Positions 9,331 to 16,907 of a stretch of 64,000 bases of DNA are shown one piece after another (the stretch's first letter is position 1; every line of letters begins with the position of its first letter). The notes beneath the pieces are model-generated. The model did no database searches, was not told where the DNA came from, and worked only from the letters and a program-made list of their open reading frames with translations. Location: positions 186,001 to 250,000 of the forward strand of contig NZ_JPRK01000002.1 of the NCBI RefSeq assembly GCF_000832125.1. Reading direction: 5' to 3'. This stretch comes from Flavobacterium hibernum (GTDB lineage Bacteria; Bacteroidota; Bacteroidia; Flavobacteriales; Flavobacteriaceae). The translations under genes were made by a program, and so were the position numbers.

Positions 9331-10173
9331 TTAAAATACTCTGTAAAGGTTGAAACCAAAGAAGAAATCTCCTTTGCCCCAATTTCCGGAAGCGTTAGTA
9401 AGATATCCGCTCTCACTCATCGATTGAGAATTGGTAAATATGAGTTGAAAAACATGTCCGCCAGTTTCTACATCTAAACCTACCGACAATGGATTTTTGT
9501 AAAATTCAGGTTTGTCAAAATTGTGCATGTATTCTAAATTGACAGATAAACGCTTGGTGATTTTATAGCGTCCGCCACCTCCAAAAGAAAACTGATTGTC
9601 TCTTTCGATATCAGGATTGTAAAGGTTTTTGTGTACAAATGACGGTACTAATTCTAAAGAAAGTTTTTCGCCAATTTTTCTCGAAATTAAAAGCTGTTGC
9701 ACATAGGTCATTCTATGTTTAAACTCTAAACCAGGATATTGTTCTTTTTCTAAAAATGTGTTAATATCTGCTACAGAATATCCAACAATATCCACAGGAA
9801 AATGCGCATTTTGTCTTGCCATACGGTATTTTGCACCAGTCTCATACATTTTGTTTAAAGTATGTCTGGAAAGACTGAGGGATAACCAATCTGTCACCCC
9901 ATAAATACCGCCCAATTTTGTAGTAGCATTATCAAGACCAAAAAAGCTATCAAGACCATCTTTTACAGTTCCAAAACGGTGAGAGACTACAAAGTAGAAC
10001 TCTTTTTTTGCAGGCATTTTTGTTGTTTGCAAGGTTACAAGTTGGAGTGCCTTAAACGTTGCTGTAGAATAACTATCTTCTACCTGTGTAGAATCAAGTC
10101 CTTTGAGTAAATCATCTTGCGAATATGCCATGGTAGCTAAAAACAGGCAAATTGGTACTAAAAATTTCTTCAT
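9331..10173 (-). CDS. DUF5777-type beta-barrel outer membrane protein
   Basis: Protein of 280 residues with signal peptide MKKFLVPICLFLATMAYSQ. The body begins ATFKALQLVTLQTTKMPAKK and continues as beta-strand-rich amphipathic segments, ending in an outer-membrane-type aromatic C-terminus (GFNLYRVF). The pattern FVVSHRFGT...GLDNATTKLGGIYGVTDWLSLSLSR is the one I associate with the DUF5777 barrel family. Function is not established; it is repeatedly neighboured by cytochrome c and YceI genes. Confidence 0.75.
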   Translation of the reverse strand: MKKFLVPICLFLATMAYSQDDLLKGLDSTQVEDSYSTATFKALQLVTLQTTKMPAKKEFYFVVSHRFGTVKDGLDSFFGLDNATTKLGGIYGVTDWLSLSLSRHTLNKMYETGAKYRMARQNAHFPVDIVGYSVADINTFLEKEQYPGLEFKHRMTYVQQLLISRKIGEKLSLELVPSFVHKNLYNPDIERDNQFSFGGGGRYKITKRLSVNLEYMHNFDKPEFYKNPLSVGLDVETGGHVFQLIFTNSQSMSESGYLTNASGNWGKGDFFFGFNLYRVF

Positions 10174-10196
10174 AAATTGATTATTGTTTGTGTTTA

Positions 10197-10586
10197 TTAA
10201 TTGGTGCATTGGTCTAATTTGACTTCTTGAAATAGTTCATCATATCCAATGCATTTGCCTTTGATTTTAACTTTCTGATTGATTAGTTTAACTGGATTTT
10301 TTTGGGTGAATAAGCAAAAAACATTATTTTCAAGTATCACTACAGAATCTGTTTCTTTTGTGACAATGCCCGTTATTTCGATAGTTTTGTTGAGGTACAA
10401 TGAATCAGCTTTTTTTGGATCGGAGTTATAATCCTCGAGTAACTTTGTGGCAGTTATATTATAATCAGGTATTTCTGATTGTATATTTCGGGCTTCCTTA
10501 AATAAAAAGCCATAATAAAAGTAAATACCTGCCGATACTAGTATCAATAAGGCTGCGATTACAGATACTATTTTTTTTCTTTTCAT
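10197..10586 (-). CDS. membrane-anchored OB-fold (tRNA_anti-like) protein
   Basis: Protein of 129 residues with a single N-terminal hydrophobic anchor (residues about 6-27) and a C-terminal OB-like fold: LYLNKTIEITGIVTKE, VVILENNVFCLF, NQKVKIKGKCIGYDELFQEV. This matches the tRNA_anti-like OB family of uncharacterised exported Bacteroidota proteins. It ends 24 bp before the DUF5777 gene and shares its strand, so it probably heads that operon. Confidence 0.7.
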   Translation of the reverse strand: MKRKKIVSVIAALLILVSAGIYFYYGFLFKEARNIQSEIPDYNITATKLLEDYNSDPKKADSLYLNKTIEITGIVTKETDSVVILENNVFCLFTQKNPVKLINQKVKIKGKCIGYDELFQEVKLDQCTN

Positions 10587-10718
10587 TTGTTTTTCTTTTG
10601 ATGGGATTCAATAGTAAAACAGCTTTGATAAAGATTACCCTACCAAAAAAATGTTGTTTTTTGAAAAAAAAATAAAAAAGATGAAAAATGGTTTTCTAAA
10701 AACCTTGTGTAGAACGCG

Positions 10719-13253
10719 TTATAAAGAAACTCTAAAACTAATATTTGGAGTTCTTTGCAATGCAAATGTTTCAATTTCCTCTATAGAATTAGTTAAGGAA
10801 CTTACTCTGTAGTATTCGCTGATTTCGTTTTTTCTGTTTAAGATATTCAAAACAGATAAACCTAATTTGTATTGAATTCCATTTGCAGTTTTCCACTTAT
10901 AAGTAGAGGAGATGTTAACCTGAGAAAAAACATGAAGATTAGTACTATTGGGCTTGTTGTAAATCAATACTGGATCTGAAAGATTAATTTGAGAAAAATC
11001 TGGAGAAGTTTTTGGTCTTCCAGAAGACCATTTTGTACCTAAAGCAATTTTAAAATTATTCTTTTCATAAATTCCCGCCCACGACAAAGTATGAGTTAAC
11101 TCAAAATTATTTGGAAAAGTAGGATATTCGTAATTAGAAAAATGATAATTATTGTTATTGTAGGTATAACTTAACCAAGTAAGAAAGTGATTCATCTTTT
11201 TTTGAACCAACATTTCTGTTCCCAAAACTTCATAATTTCCGGTGGTACGGACAAACTCTAATTGATTCTGGAAACCCTGACTGGAGGTTGTAATGCCAGT
11301 TACTTTTTTATAAAAATTTTCTATGTCCAGTAACCAGTCATTTTTTTTGTAAAATAAGTTTAAGGATAATTGTTTGCTTCTTTGAATTGGAATTGTGCTA
11401 TTGTTTGAGATAATCCAACGTCTTTTTTCAATACCAAAATAATCTTTCTGTAAATCAATAATTTGCTGTGTATTTTGACTTTTTAGTTCGCCCAATAATT
11501 CTAAACTTAAATTTTTATTGACACCGTAGCTAAATTGAACGCGTGGTTCGAGAATGATTTTTTTAAATTTTTCGATATAATTTAAGCGCCCTCCAGCTTT
11601 AAAATAGATTCTAGAAATGGTGTCATTGTATTTCCCTTCTGCAATAAATGCATGAGTTCGCAGGACGTCTTTTACTTTGCGGTAAAAATCAGGATTACTT
11701 ACTTGTTCTAAATTAGTAATACCAATTTCATTAAACTGATAACCATCATTAAAATTGAATTTCGAGCTAATAATGTGATGATTTTCTAGATTAATACCAT
11801 TATTTTTTACTGTATTTTCCTGAATTACATTTTGTTCACTTACTGTACTTTGCTGGTTGGCAAAAAGTTCATAAGAAGAGTTGTAAACATTAACTTTAGT
11901 GGTATTAAAGTTATTCCAGTTTCTAGTCCAAGACAAATTTGCGCCGTAATTTTGTTGACGTAAAATATTGTTTTGAGACTTATCTATATTGTATGAAAGT
12001 GCGCTTTTAAAGACCTCCAAATTATCTTTAATAGTAATTAAATCAAGCACTACTTGATCTTTAATTCCTATTTTTTGAGCATATTTTAGTGTTGCATCAT
12101 AAAAACTGAATTTTCGATTACTTCGATAATTAATATTCTTGTTTTGAGAAAAATCTGTGATGGTAGTGTTCTGAAATATTTTGTCAAAATATTCTTTGTA
12201 GGTTGGCGTTTCTACAAAATCAGTAATAGATTTACGTGCCGAAATTTCGATGTAACTCTTTTTCGAAACATTGTACTTCCCATAAACATCAGCGTTAATC
12301 ATATTGATTCCGGCACTAAACGTATTTTTTTCGGCTATTTCAGGAGTAGAAGAAATTGCGACAACGCTCGAAACACTTTCTCCAAAAAAAGCAGAACTTC
12401 CATTTTTATAAATGGATATAGTATGCGCCAAATTAGGATTAAACACAGATATTAATCCAAAAAAATGTCCCGTTTGAAACATTCGTATTCCGTTCCACAA
12501 AAACAAATTTTGATCGTGTGTGCCACCGCGAACATTAATACTCGAAACACTTTCGTCAAGACTATTTACTCCCGGAATTTGTTGCATAGTTTGTAAAGCA
12601 TCAGGTTCTATAAGTCCTGGCAGAATACCAAATTTTTTGGGTTTAATCTCAAAAGATCCATCTGGTTTTTTTAAAATTCCCGAAGCCAAAATGGCATTTG
12701 CTTTAATTTCTTCAAGTTCTGTAATTTCAGGTTCAAGATATATTTGAAGACAGTTTTTAAAGTCTAAATTTCCTGTTGTAATTCTTTTAGTTATAAATCC
12801 AACGTGACTAATCAGTAATAGATTTTTATCGTTTTTTTTTAATTCAAAATAACCGTTTGAGTTAGTTGTAACTTGGTTTTTGTTGGGCAAAGTAATGTTT
12901 GCATCTTCAATAGGTTTTTTATCAGTGCCAGAAAAAACGTAGCCGCAAATTAGTGGAACGTCATTGTCTTTTTTATAAACATTTATAAATTTATTACCAA
13001 TGTTTTCAAACGACAGATTTGTTTTTTTTGAAAGGTATTGTAGTTTTTGATCTAGTGTAAATGATTTTTTTGGTGGGTTTAGCTGCAAACCAATAATATT
13101 TTCCTCGGTATAATTAAAACTTACGGCATGTTGCTGTTCAATATCACTAATAATGTTTTTAAAAGACATAACTTTTCCTTTGTCCTGAGCAAAAAGATTC
13201 AAGGCAAGAGAAAGTGCAAAAAACAAAAAATGAAATTGTTTGGGGCGTAACAT
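10719..13253 (-). CDS. TonB-dependent receptor with STN-like and carboxypeptidase-regulatory domains
   Basis: Outer-membrane receptor of 844 residues. A signal peptide (LALNLFAQ) is followed by an STN-like secretin/TonB short domain (about 30-90), the signalling module used in sigma/anti-sigma relay. A CarboxypepD-regulatory-like domain (about 100-170: CGYVFSGTDKKPIEDANITL) comes next, then a plug (VNSLDESVSSINVRGGTHDQNL) and a long barrel. Its start immediately follows the FecR-type gene (1 bp), so it is the receptor of that ECF sigma/FecR circuit. The substrate is unknown. Confidence 0.92.
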   Translation of the reverse strand: MLRPKQFHFLFFALSLALNLFAQDKGKVMSFKNIISDIEQQHAVSFNYTEENIIGLQLNPPKKSFTLDQKLQYLSKKTNLSFENIGNKFINVYKKDNDVPLICGYVFSGTDKKPIEDANITLPNKNQVTTNSNGYFELKKNDKNLLLISHVGFITKRITTGNLDFKNCLQIYLEPEITELEEIKANAILASGILKKPDGSFEIKPKKFGILPGLIEPDALQTMQQIPGVNSLDESVSSINVRGGTHDQNLFLWNGIRMFQTGHFFGLISVFNPNLAHTISIYKNGSSAFFGESVSSVVAISSTPEIAEKNTFSAGINMINADVYGKYNVSKKSYIEISARKSITDFVETPTYKEYFDKIFQNTTITDFSQNKNINYRSNRKFSFYDATLKYAQKIGIKDQVVLDLITIKDNLEVFKSALSYNIDKSQNNILRQQNYGANLSWTRNWNNFNTTKVNVYNSSYELFANQQSTVSEQNVIQENTVKNNGINLENHHIISSKFNFNDGYQFNEIGITNLEQVSNPDFYRKVKDVLRTHAFIAEGKYNDTISRIYFKAGGRLNYIEKFKKIILEPRVQFSYGVNKNLSLELLGELKSQNTQQIIDLQKDYFGIEKRRWIISNNSTIPIQRSKQLSLNLFYKKNDWLLDIENFYKKVTGITTSSQGFQNQLEFVRTTGNYEVLGTEMLVQKKMNHFLTWLSYTYNNNNYHFSNYEYPTFPNNFELTHTLSWAGIYEKNNFKIALGTKWSSGRPKTSPDFSQINLSDPVLIYNKPNSTNLHVFSQVNISSTYKWKTANGIQYKLGLSVLNILNRKNEISEYYRVSSLTNSIEEIETFALQRTPNISFRVSL

Positions 13254-14153
13254 TTATTTTTCGTCAAAAATTATTTTATTGTTCGAGACTTTTTTAGCTT
13301 CTAAATGATAAGTAGTATTAATAATTTGCAAAGCTACATCAAGATCTTTAGCAGGAATTTTGCCTGTAAATAAGGAGATTGTATCTTTTGCATTTAGTTC
13401 GATTTTAATGTTGTACTGTCTTTCAACTTCGTCTAATATAGTTCTGATGTTTTCTTTATAAAAACATATTTGATTGTCCATCCATTCTGGTTTCAATGAA
13501 TTTACAGTCATATTGACTTGTTTTCCATTTTCAAAAGTAACGCTTTGGCCATGCGTTAATAAAATTTGCGAATTACCATAATTGACCTTTACGCGACCTT
13601 CATAACACACAACATCAAACCTGTTTTTTCGCGCTTTAACATTAAATTGAGTTCCTAAAACAGTTACTTTTCCCAGACTGGTTTCAACCTCAAATCGTCT
13701 GCCTTTGGCAACCCTAAAATAGGCTTCACCTTTCAATTCAAGATGTCTATTGCTGTTCCAGTTCCATTTTTTATAATTTATTTCAGAACCGGAATTTAGT
13801 ACGACTTGGGAATTATCGGGTAGCGAAAAAGTTGTTTTTTCTCCAAAACTTGCCTTTTGTGTTTGAGGCACAAAATTATTGAATGCGAAAGTTGTTATAA
13901 GAGCCAGAACAAAGATTGCAGCGGCTTTAAACATCCATTTTTTGTATAATGGAACTACTTTTGGAGTTGCTTTTTTCTGTTTTAAAATATTCGATAACAT
14001 ATCATTTTCATTCAAATCACCAACTTCTAAATGATTTGTATATTCTTTTATCTTTTGGTATTTTTCAAAATCGGGACTTGCTTCAAATTCAGCTAATTCA
14101 TCCTTGGACAAATCATTGTTAAGCCATTTGGCTAATAAGCGATTTTTTTTCAT
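13254..14153 (-). CDS. FecR-family anti-sigma factor
   Basis: Inner-membrane FecR-type protein of 299 residues. A cytoplasmic part (1-75) with DLSKDELAEFE, one transmembrane segment (about 72-92: FKAAAIFVLALITTFAF), the FecR domain (about 100-210: SFGEKTTFSLPDNSQVVLNSGSEI, ELKGEAYFRVAKG, VTVLGTQFNVKA) and a C-terminal DUF4974 region (LDEVERQYNIKIEL). It keeps the adjacent sigma factor in check until the receptor signals. It is flanked by the sigma gene upstream and the receptor downstream. Confidence 0.93.
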   Translation of the reverse strand: MKKNRLLAKWLNNDLSKDELAEFEASPDFEKYQKIKEYTNHLEVGDLNENDMLSNILKQKKATPKVVPLYKKWMFKAAAIFVLALITTFAFNNFVPQTQKASFGEKTTFSLPDNSQVVLNSGSEINYKKWNWNSNRHLELKGEAYFRVAKGRRFEVETSLGKVTVLGTQFNVKARKNRFDVVCYEGRVKVNYGNSQILLTHGQSVTFENGKQVNMTVNSLKPEWMDNQICFYKENIRTILDEVERQYNIKIELNAKDTISLFTGKIPAKDLDVALQIINTTYHLEAKKVSNNKIIFDEK

Positions 14154-14203
14154 TGTATTGGTATTATAACATTAAAACAATTAGAACTAATTTCACCCTA
14201 CTT

Positions 14204-14719
14204 TTATAAATCAATTTCTTTACGTAAGCTTAACAAAGCCAAATGAATGCGTTTTTCAACCGCTTTTACACTAATATTCAATTCTAAAGCAATTTCACTG
14301 TATTTTTTTCCATCAATTCGATGCATTAAAAAAGCAACACGCTGTTTTTCGTTTAGGTTTTCGATCGCGCGTAAAAGTTTAGCTTGAAATTGTTTTTCTT
14401 CTAAAAGATACTCTGGATTTTCGTTTGTTTTGTCTAAGCCTGTAAAGTTTTTTTCATACCTCAAAACAACTTTTTGATGTGCAATTTCATTAAGACTGCT
14501 ATTGTTTGCAATCGTATAAATGTATGACTTTGCTTTTTCGAGTGGAACTGAAGCACAGTTTTGCCAAAGTTTTACAAATGCTTCTTGCGCTAAATCTTCT
14601 GCCTGGTTTATATTGCCATATTTGTAAAAAAGAAAATTACGAAGCGCTTTGATCTGACTTTTAAAAAAAGACGAAAAAATTATTTCGTCACAAGTATTTG
14701 ATTCGGTTTTCTGTGGCAT
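14204..14719 (-). CDS. ECF RNA polymerase sigma-70 factor
   Basis: ECF sigma factor of 171 residues: region 2 (FYKYGNINQAEDLAQEAFVKLWQN, shown by the DLAQEAF motif) and region 4 (RVAFLMHRIDGKKYSEIALEL, then VKAVEKRIHLALLSLR). It is the first gene of the leftward sigma-FecR-receptor operon. A TACTTTTG -7 element lies 23 bp upstream. Its likely target is its own operon and possibly the OB-fold/DUF5777/cytochrome/YceI genes beyond it, which is inference. Confidence 0.93.
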   Translation of the reverse strand: MPQKTESNTCDEIIFSSFFKSQIKALRNFLFYKYGNINQAEDLAQEAFVKLWQNCASVPLEKAKSYIYTIANNSSLNEIAHQKVVLRYEKNFTGLDKTNENPEYLLEEKQFQAKLLRAIENLNEKQRVAFLMHRIDGKKYSEIALELNISVKAVEKRIHLALLSLRKEIDL

Positions 14720-14741
14720 TTATTTTTGGGTTTGGTCGATG

Positions 14742-14749
14742 CAAAAGTA
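14742..14749 (-). promoter_or_regulatory. -7 promoter element for the sigma/FecR operon
   Basis: TACTTTTG on the minus strand fits the Bacteroidota housekeeping -7 consensus TANNTTTG. No well-spaced -33 TTG was found, so this is a moderate call. Confidence 0.5.
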
Positions 14750-14892
14750 TTTGTTTTTAATTTAAGTAGGGTAAAAGCAAAGCCGATTGTTTTATAGAAG
14801 AACAAAATGCTATTGGCTTTTGATAATTTAGTATTGAGAGAACGAAATCCTTGATGCCGAATTTATTAAAAAACAAATTCTTTAAATTTTAT

Positions 14893-14900
14893 TACCTTTG
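14893..14900 (+). promoter_or_regulatory. -7 promoter element of the repeat lipoprotein gene
   Basis: TACCTTTG matches TANNTTTG 13 bp before the ATG at 14914, implying a very short 5' leader. The -33 region is not clear. Confidence 0.55.
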
Positions 14901-14913
14901 AAAAAATATAAAT

Positions 14914-15933
14914 ATGTTCCGTTTAAAAAAATATTTATCAATATTTGCCTTATTATTTTTGTTGTCTTGTCAAACAGAAGTTGATGAACAAAGTAATAAT
15001 GGGCTACAAACAGTTACAAATGTTTCTCCTCTTACTACTTATTTGCAAAGAGTTGCAATGGTAAAAACGGTGCAGGATAATGTAATAGATGGATCTAGTT
15101 ATTGTACCATAAAATTGCCTTATACAGTTACTGTAAATAATGCCAAAATTGCGCTTAATACAGAGGCAGATTATCAAAAGGTAATTGATAATATTAACGC
15201 AAATTCTTATGATGAGGATCTTGTAAGAATTGATTTTCCGGTAACGATGGTTTACTATAATTACATTGAAAAACTGATTCCTAATCAAGCTGATTTTAAT
15301 ACTTTAATCGATTATTGGAATATGTATCCGGATCTTTTATCAAAAATAAATGGTCTAAATATCAATTATCCTATTACAATTAATATTTATAACAGTGCGA
15401 ATCAAGCTGCTAGTTCCGTATCTATAATAAGTGATCAAGCATTTTTTAATTTCATAAAAAATCTAAACAGCAGTCAATATATTTCCTTAAAATATCCTAT
15501 TGCTATTGCCGATTATAATTATCAGACAAAATCAATTTCAAGCAATTTAGAATTCGAAAATGCGATTAAATATGCCATTGATTATTGTCCGGAAAACAAC
15601 ATTCTATCGCTTGATTTTGCGCAAACGATAACAAAAGGAACTTGGAAAATCCCTTATTTTTTTAGTGGATCAGAAAAAACGTCTTCTTACACAGGATATA
15701 CATTTGTATTTAAAAGTGATCAATCTGTAGTTGCTACAAAAGGTACAGTCTCAGAAACGGGTCAATGGGAAAGTAAAATGCAAAATGGAGCTAGGGAAGT
15801 AAAAATAAATTTCAATTCAGAATCACTTAGTAAATTAAATAGTAATTGGAAATTATTTGAATTTAACAATTCGCAAATTCGTTTACGTAATATAAATAAC
15901 ACTACAGATTATCTTTATTTTGAAAAAATGTAA
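14914..15933 (+). CDS. repeat-containing lipoprotein of unknown function
   Basis: Exported lipoprotein of 339 residues with signal MFRLKKYLSIFALLFLLSC (Cys 19). Residues about 60-250 contain about four degenerate copies of a 55-70-residue unit with the core pattern (I/L)-x-(Y/F)-P-(I/V)-(T/A)-(V/M/I), followed by N/D-x-F-x-x-(L/I)-(I/D): see LPYTVTVNNAKIALN, FPVTMVYYNYIEKLI, YPITINIYNSANQAA and YPIAIADYNYQTKSI. The last 90 residues (GTWKIPYFFSGSEKTSSYTG to the end) look like a lipocalin-type beta domain. I do not recognise the family. It is monocistronic and precedes the isoleucine leader region. Confidence 0.8.
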   Translation: MFRLKKYLSIFALLFLLSCQTEVDEQSNNGLQTVTNVSPLTTYLQRVAMVKTVQDNVIDGSSYCTIKLPYTVTVNNAKIALNTEADYQKVIDNINANSYDEDLVRIDFPVTMVYYNYIEKLIPNQADFNTLIDYWNMYPDLLSKINGLNINYPITINIYNSANQAASSVSIISDQAFFNFIKNLNSSQYISLKYPIAIADYNYQTKSISSNLEFENAIKYAIDYCPENNILSLDFAQTITKGTWKIPYFFSGSEKTSSYTGYTFVFKSDQSVVATKGTVSETGQWESKMQNGAREVKINFNSESLSKLNSNWKLFEFNNSQIRLRNINNTTDYLYFEKM

Positions 15934-15978
15934 ATGAAATTATTTATACTAAAATAAAAAAATGTATTTGAAAAAATA

Positions 15979-15986
15979 TATATTTG
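15979..15986 (+). promoter_or_regulatory. -7 promoter element of the isoleucine leader operon
   Basis: TATATTTG matches TANNTTTG, 16 bp upstream of the first leader-peptide ATG. It would start a transcript that begins just before leader 1, as expected for attenuation. The -33 box is not obvious. Confidence 0.5.
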
Positions 15987-16002
15987 CGCTTTACAAATAA
16001 CA

Positions 16003-16056
16003 ATGAGCAAACAAACGAACATCTTTATTATTATCAACACTATTATTATCATTTGA
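16003..16056 (+). CDS. isoleucine-rich leader peptide 1 (attenuator)
   Basis: A 17-codon frame encoding MSKQTNIFIIINTIIII, with eight isoleucines and two threonines. It is followed by a competing RNA structure: GGAGATTTT (16066-16074) can pair with AAAACCTCC, the left arm of the terminator at 16105-16130. Stalled ribosomes at Ile codons would favour the antiterminator. The downstream genes make isoleucine, so this is a classical attenuation leader. Confidence 0.85.
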   Translation: MSKQTNIFIIINTIIII

Positions 16057-16104
16057 TATTAGTAAGGAGATTTTATATAAAGAAGTATAGCATATACAAT
16101 TTTA

Positions 16105-16136
16105 AAACCTCCCACAACTGGGAGGTTTTTTTATTT
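16105..16136 (+). terminator. attenuator terminator 1
   Basis: Perfect 10-bp stem AAAACCTCCC/GGGAGGTTTT with a 6-nt loop and a T-tract. Its left arm overlaps the sequence that pairs with 16066-16074, giving mutually exclusive structures. Confidence 0.85.
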
Positions 16137-16145
16137 AAAACAAAC

Positions 16146-16202
16146 ATGAAAAATTTAGTAACTATTATCATTATCGCAATTATCATTATTTGTCTTTTAT
16201 GA
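16146..16202 (+). CDS. isoleucine-rich leader peptide 2 (second attenuator)
   Basis: An 18-codon frame encoding MKNLVTIIIIAIIIICLL, with eight Ile, three Leu and one Val. It lies directly after terminator 1 and before terminator 2, forming a second leader/terminator unit in the same transcript. Its Leu/Val content suggests wider branched-chain sensing than leader 1. Confidence 0.85.
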   Translation: MKNLVTIIIIAIIIICLL

Positions 16203-16228
16203 CGAGTCAGGATTATATTGTCTTATAC

Positions 16229-16265
16229 AAACCTTTCTCAGTCAAACGAGAAAGGTTTTTTTTTG
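16229..16265 (+). terminator. attenuator terminator 2
   Basis: AAACCTTTCTC/GAGAAAGGTTT, an 11-bp stem with an 8-nt loop and a run of T, ends 57 bp before the IlvN-like gene. An antiterminator partner was not clearly identified by eye. Confidence 0.8.
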
Positions 16266-16321
16266 AATAAATAATAGAGAAATAACGCTAAAAAAAGAAA
16301 ACTAATTATAAAAAAAACAAA

Positions 16322-16846
16322 ATGAAAGAGAAGTACACTTTATCGGTTTATACAGAAAACCAAATGGAACTAACAAATAAAATCGCCATTATGTTTTTAA
16401 GAAAAAAAATTAGTTTAGAAAGCCTTAATATTTCTTCATGCGAGATCGATAAAATGTATCGCTTCACAATTGTCATCAATGAAACCTTTGAAATCGTAAA
16501 CAATTTAGTGCATCAAATAGAAAAAATTATTGATGTATTTAAATGCTATTGCAATACAGAAGATGAAATTATCTATACCCAGACGGCATTGTTCAAAATT
16601 TCGACTAACGTTGTTATGAACGATCAAGGTTTCAATTTTTTATTGAGTCAATACAACGCCAAATATCTATGTATTGAGAAAGAGTACACCATAATTGAAG
16701 TTATGGCATTAGAAAATAAAATCGATGAGTTAATTACATTATTACTTCAATATGAACTTATTGAATTTATAAAAAGTTCCAAAATTGCTCTAATAAAAAG
16801 TAATGAAGGATTTGCAAATGAATTACTAAAAATGGATAATAATTAA
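16322..16846 (+). CDS. ilvN: acetolactate synthase small-subunit-like ACT protein
   Basis: Cytoplasmic protein of 174 residues matching the IlvN/IlvH regulatory subunit. The N-terminal ACT domain (about 5-80) reads YTLSVYTENQMELTNKIAIM, then ISLESLNISSCEIDKMYRF. The C-terminal half begins EDEIIYTQTALFKI, also typical. The usual G-L-L/I loop that binds valine is altered (N-Q-M-E-L-T). No ilvB, ilvC or ilvD gene is adjacent, so the catalytic partner must be elsewhere. It lies immediately behind two Ile attenuators and 61 bp before ilvA. Confidence 0.85.
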   Translation: MKEKYTLSVYTENQMELTNKIAIMFLRKKISLESLNISSCEIDKMYRFTIVINETFEIVNNLVHQIEKIIDVFKCYCNTEDEIIYTQTALFKISTNVVMNDQGFNFLLSQYNAKYLCIEKEYTIIEVMALENKIDELITLLLQYELIEFIKSSKIALIKSNEGFANELLKMDNN

Positions 16847-16907
16847 TTCGATAAAGCAACATTGACGCTATTAGTCGAAAATACTATTTAAAATACCACT
16901 ACGCAAA

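Noticed and set aside
15984..16202. Open frame of 72 codons over the isoleucine leader region
   Set aside because: It crosses terminator 1 and reads the two Ile-rich leaders in a wrong frame (runs of Tyr and His). The two short in-frame leaders explain the DNA much better.
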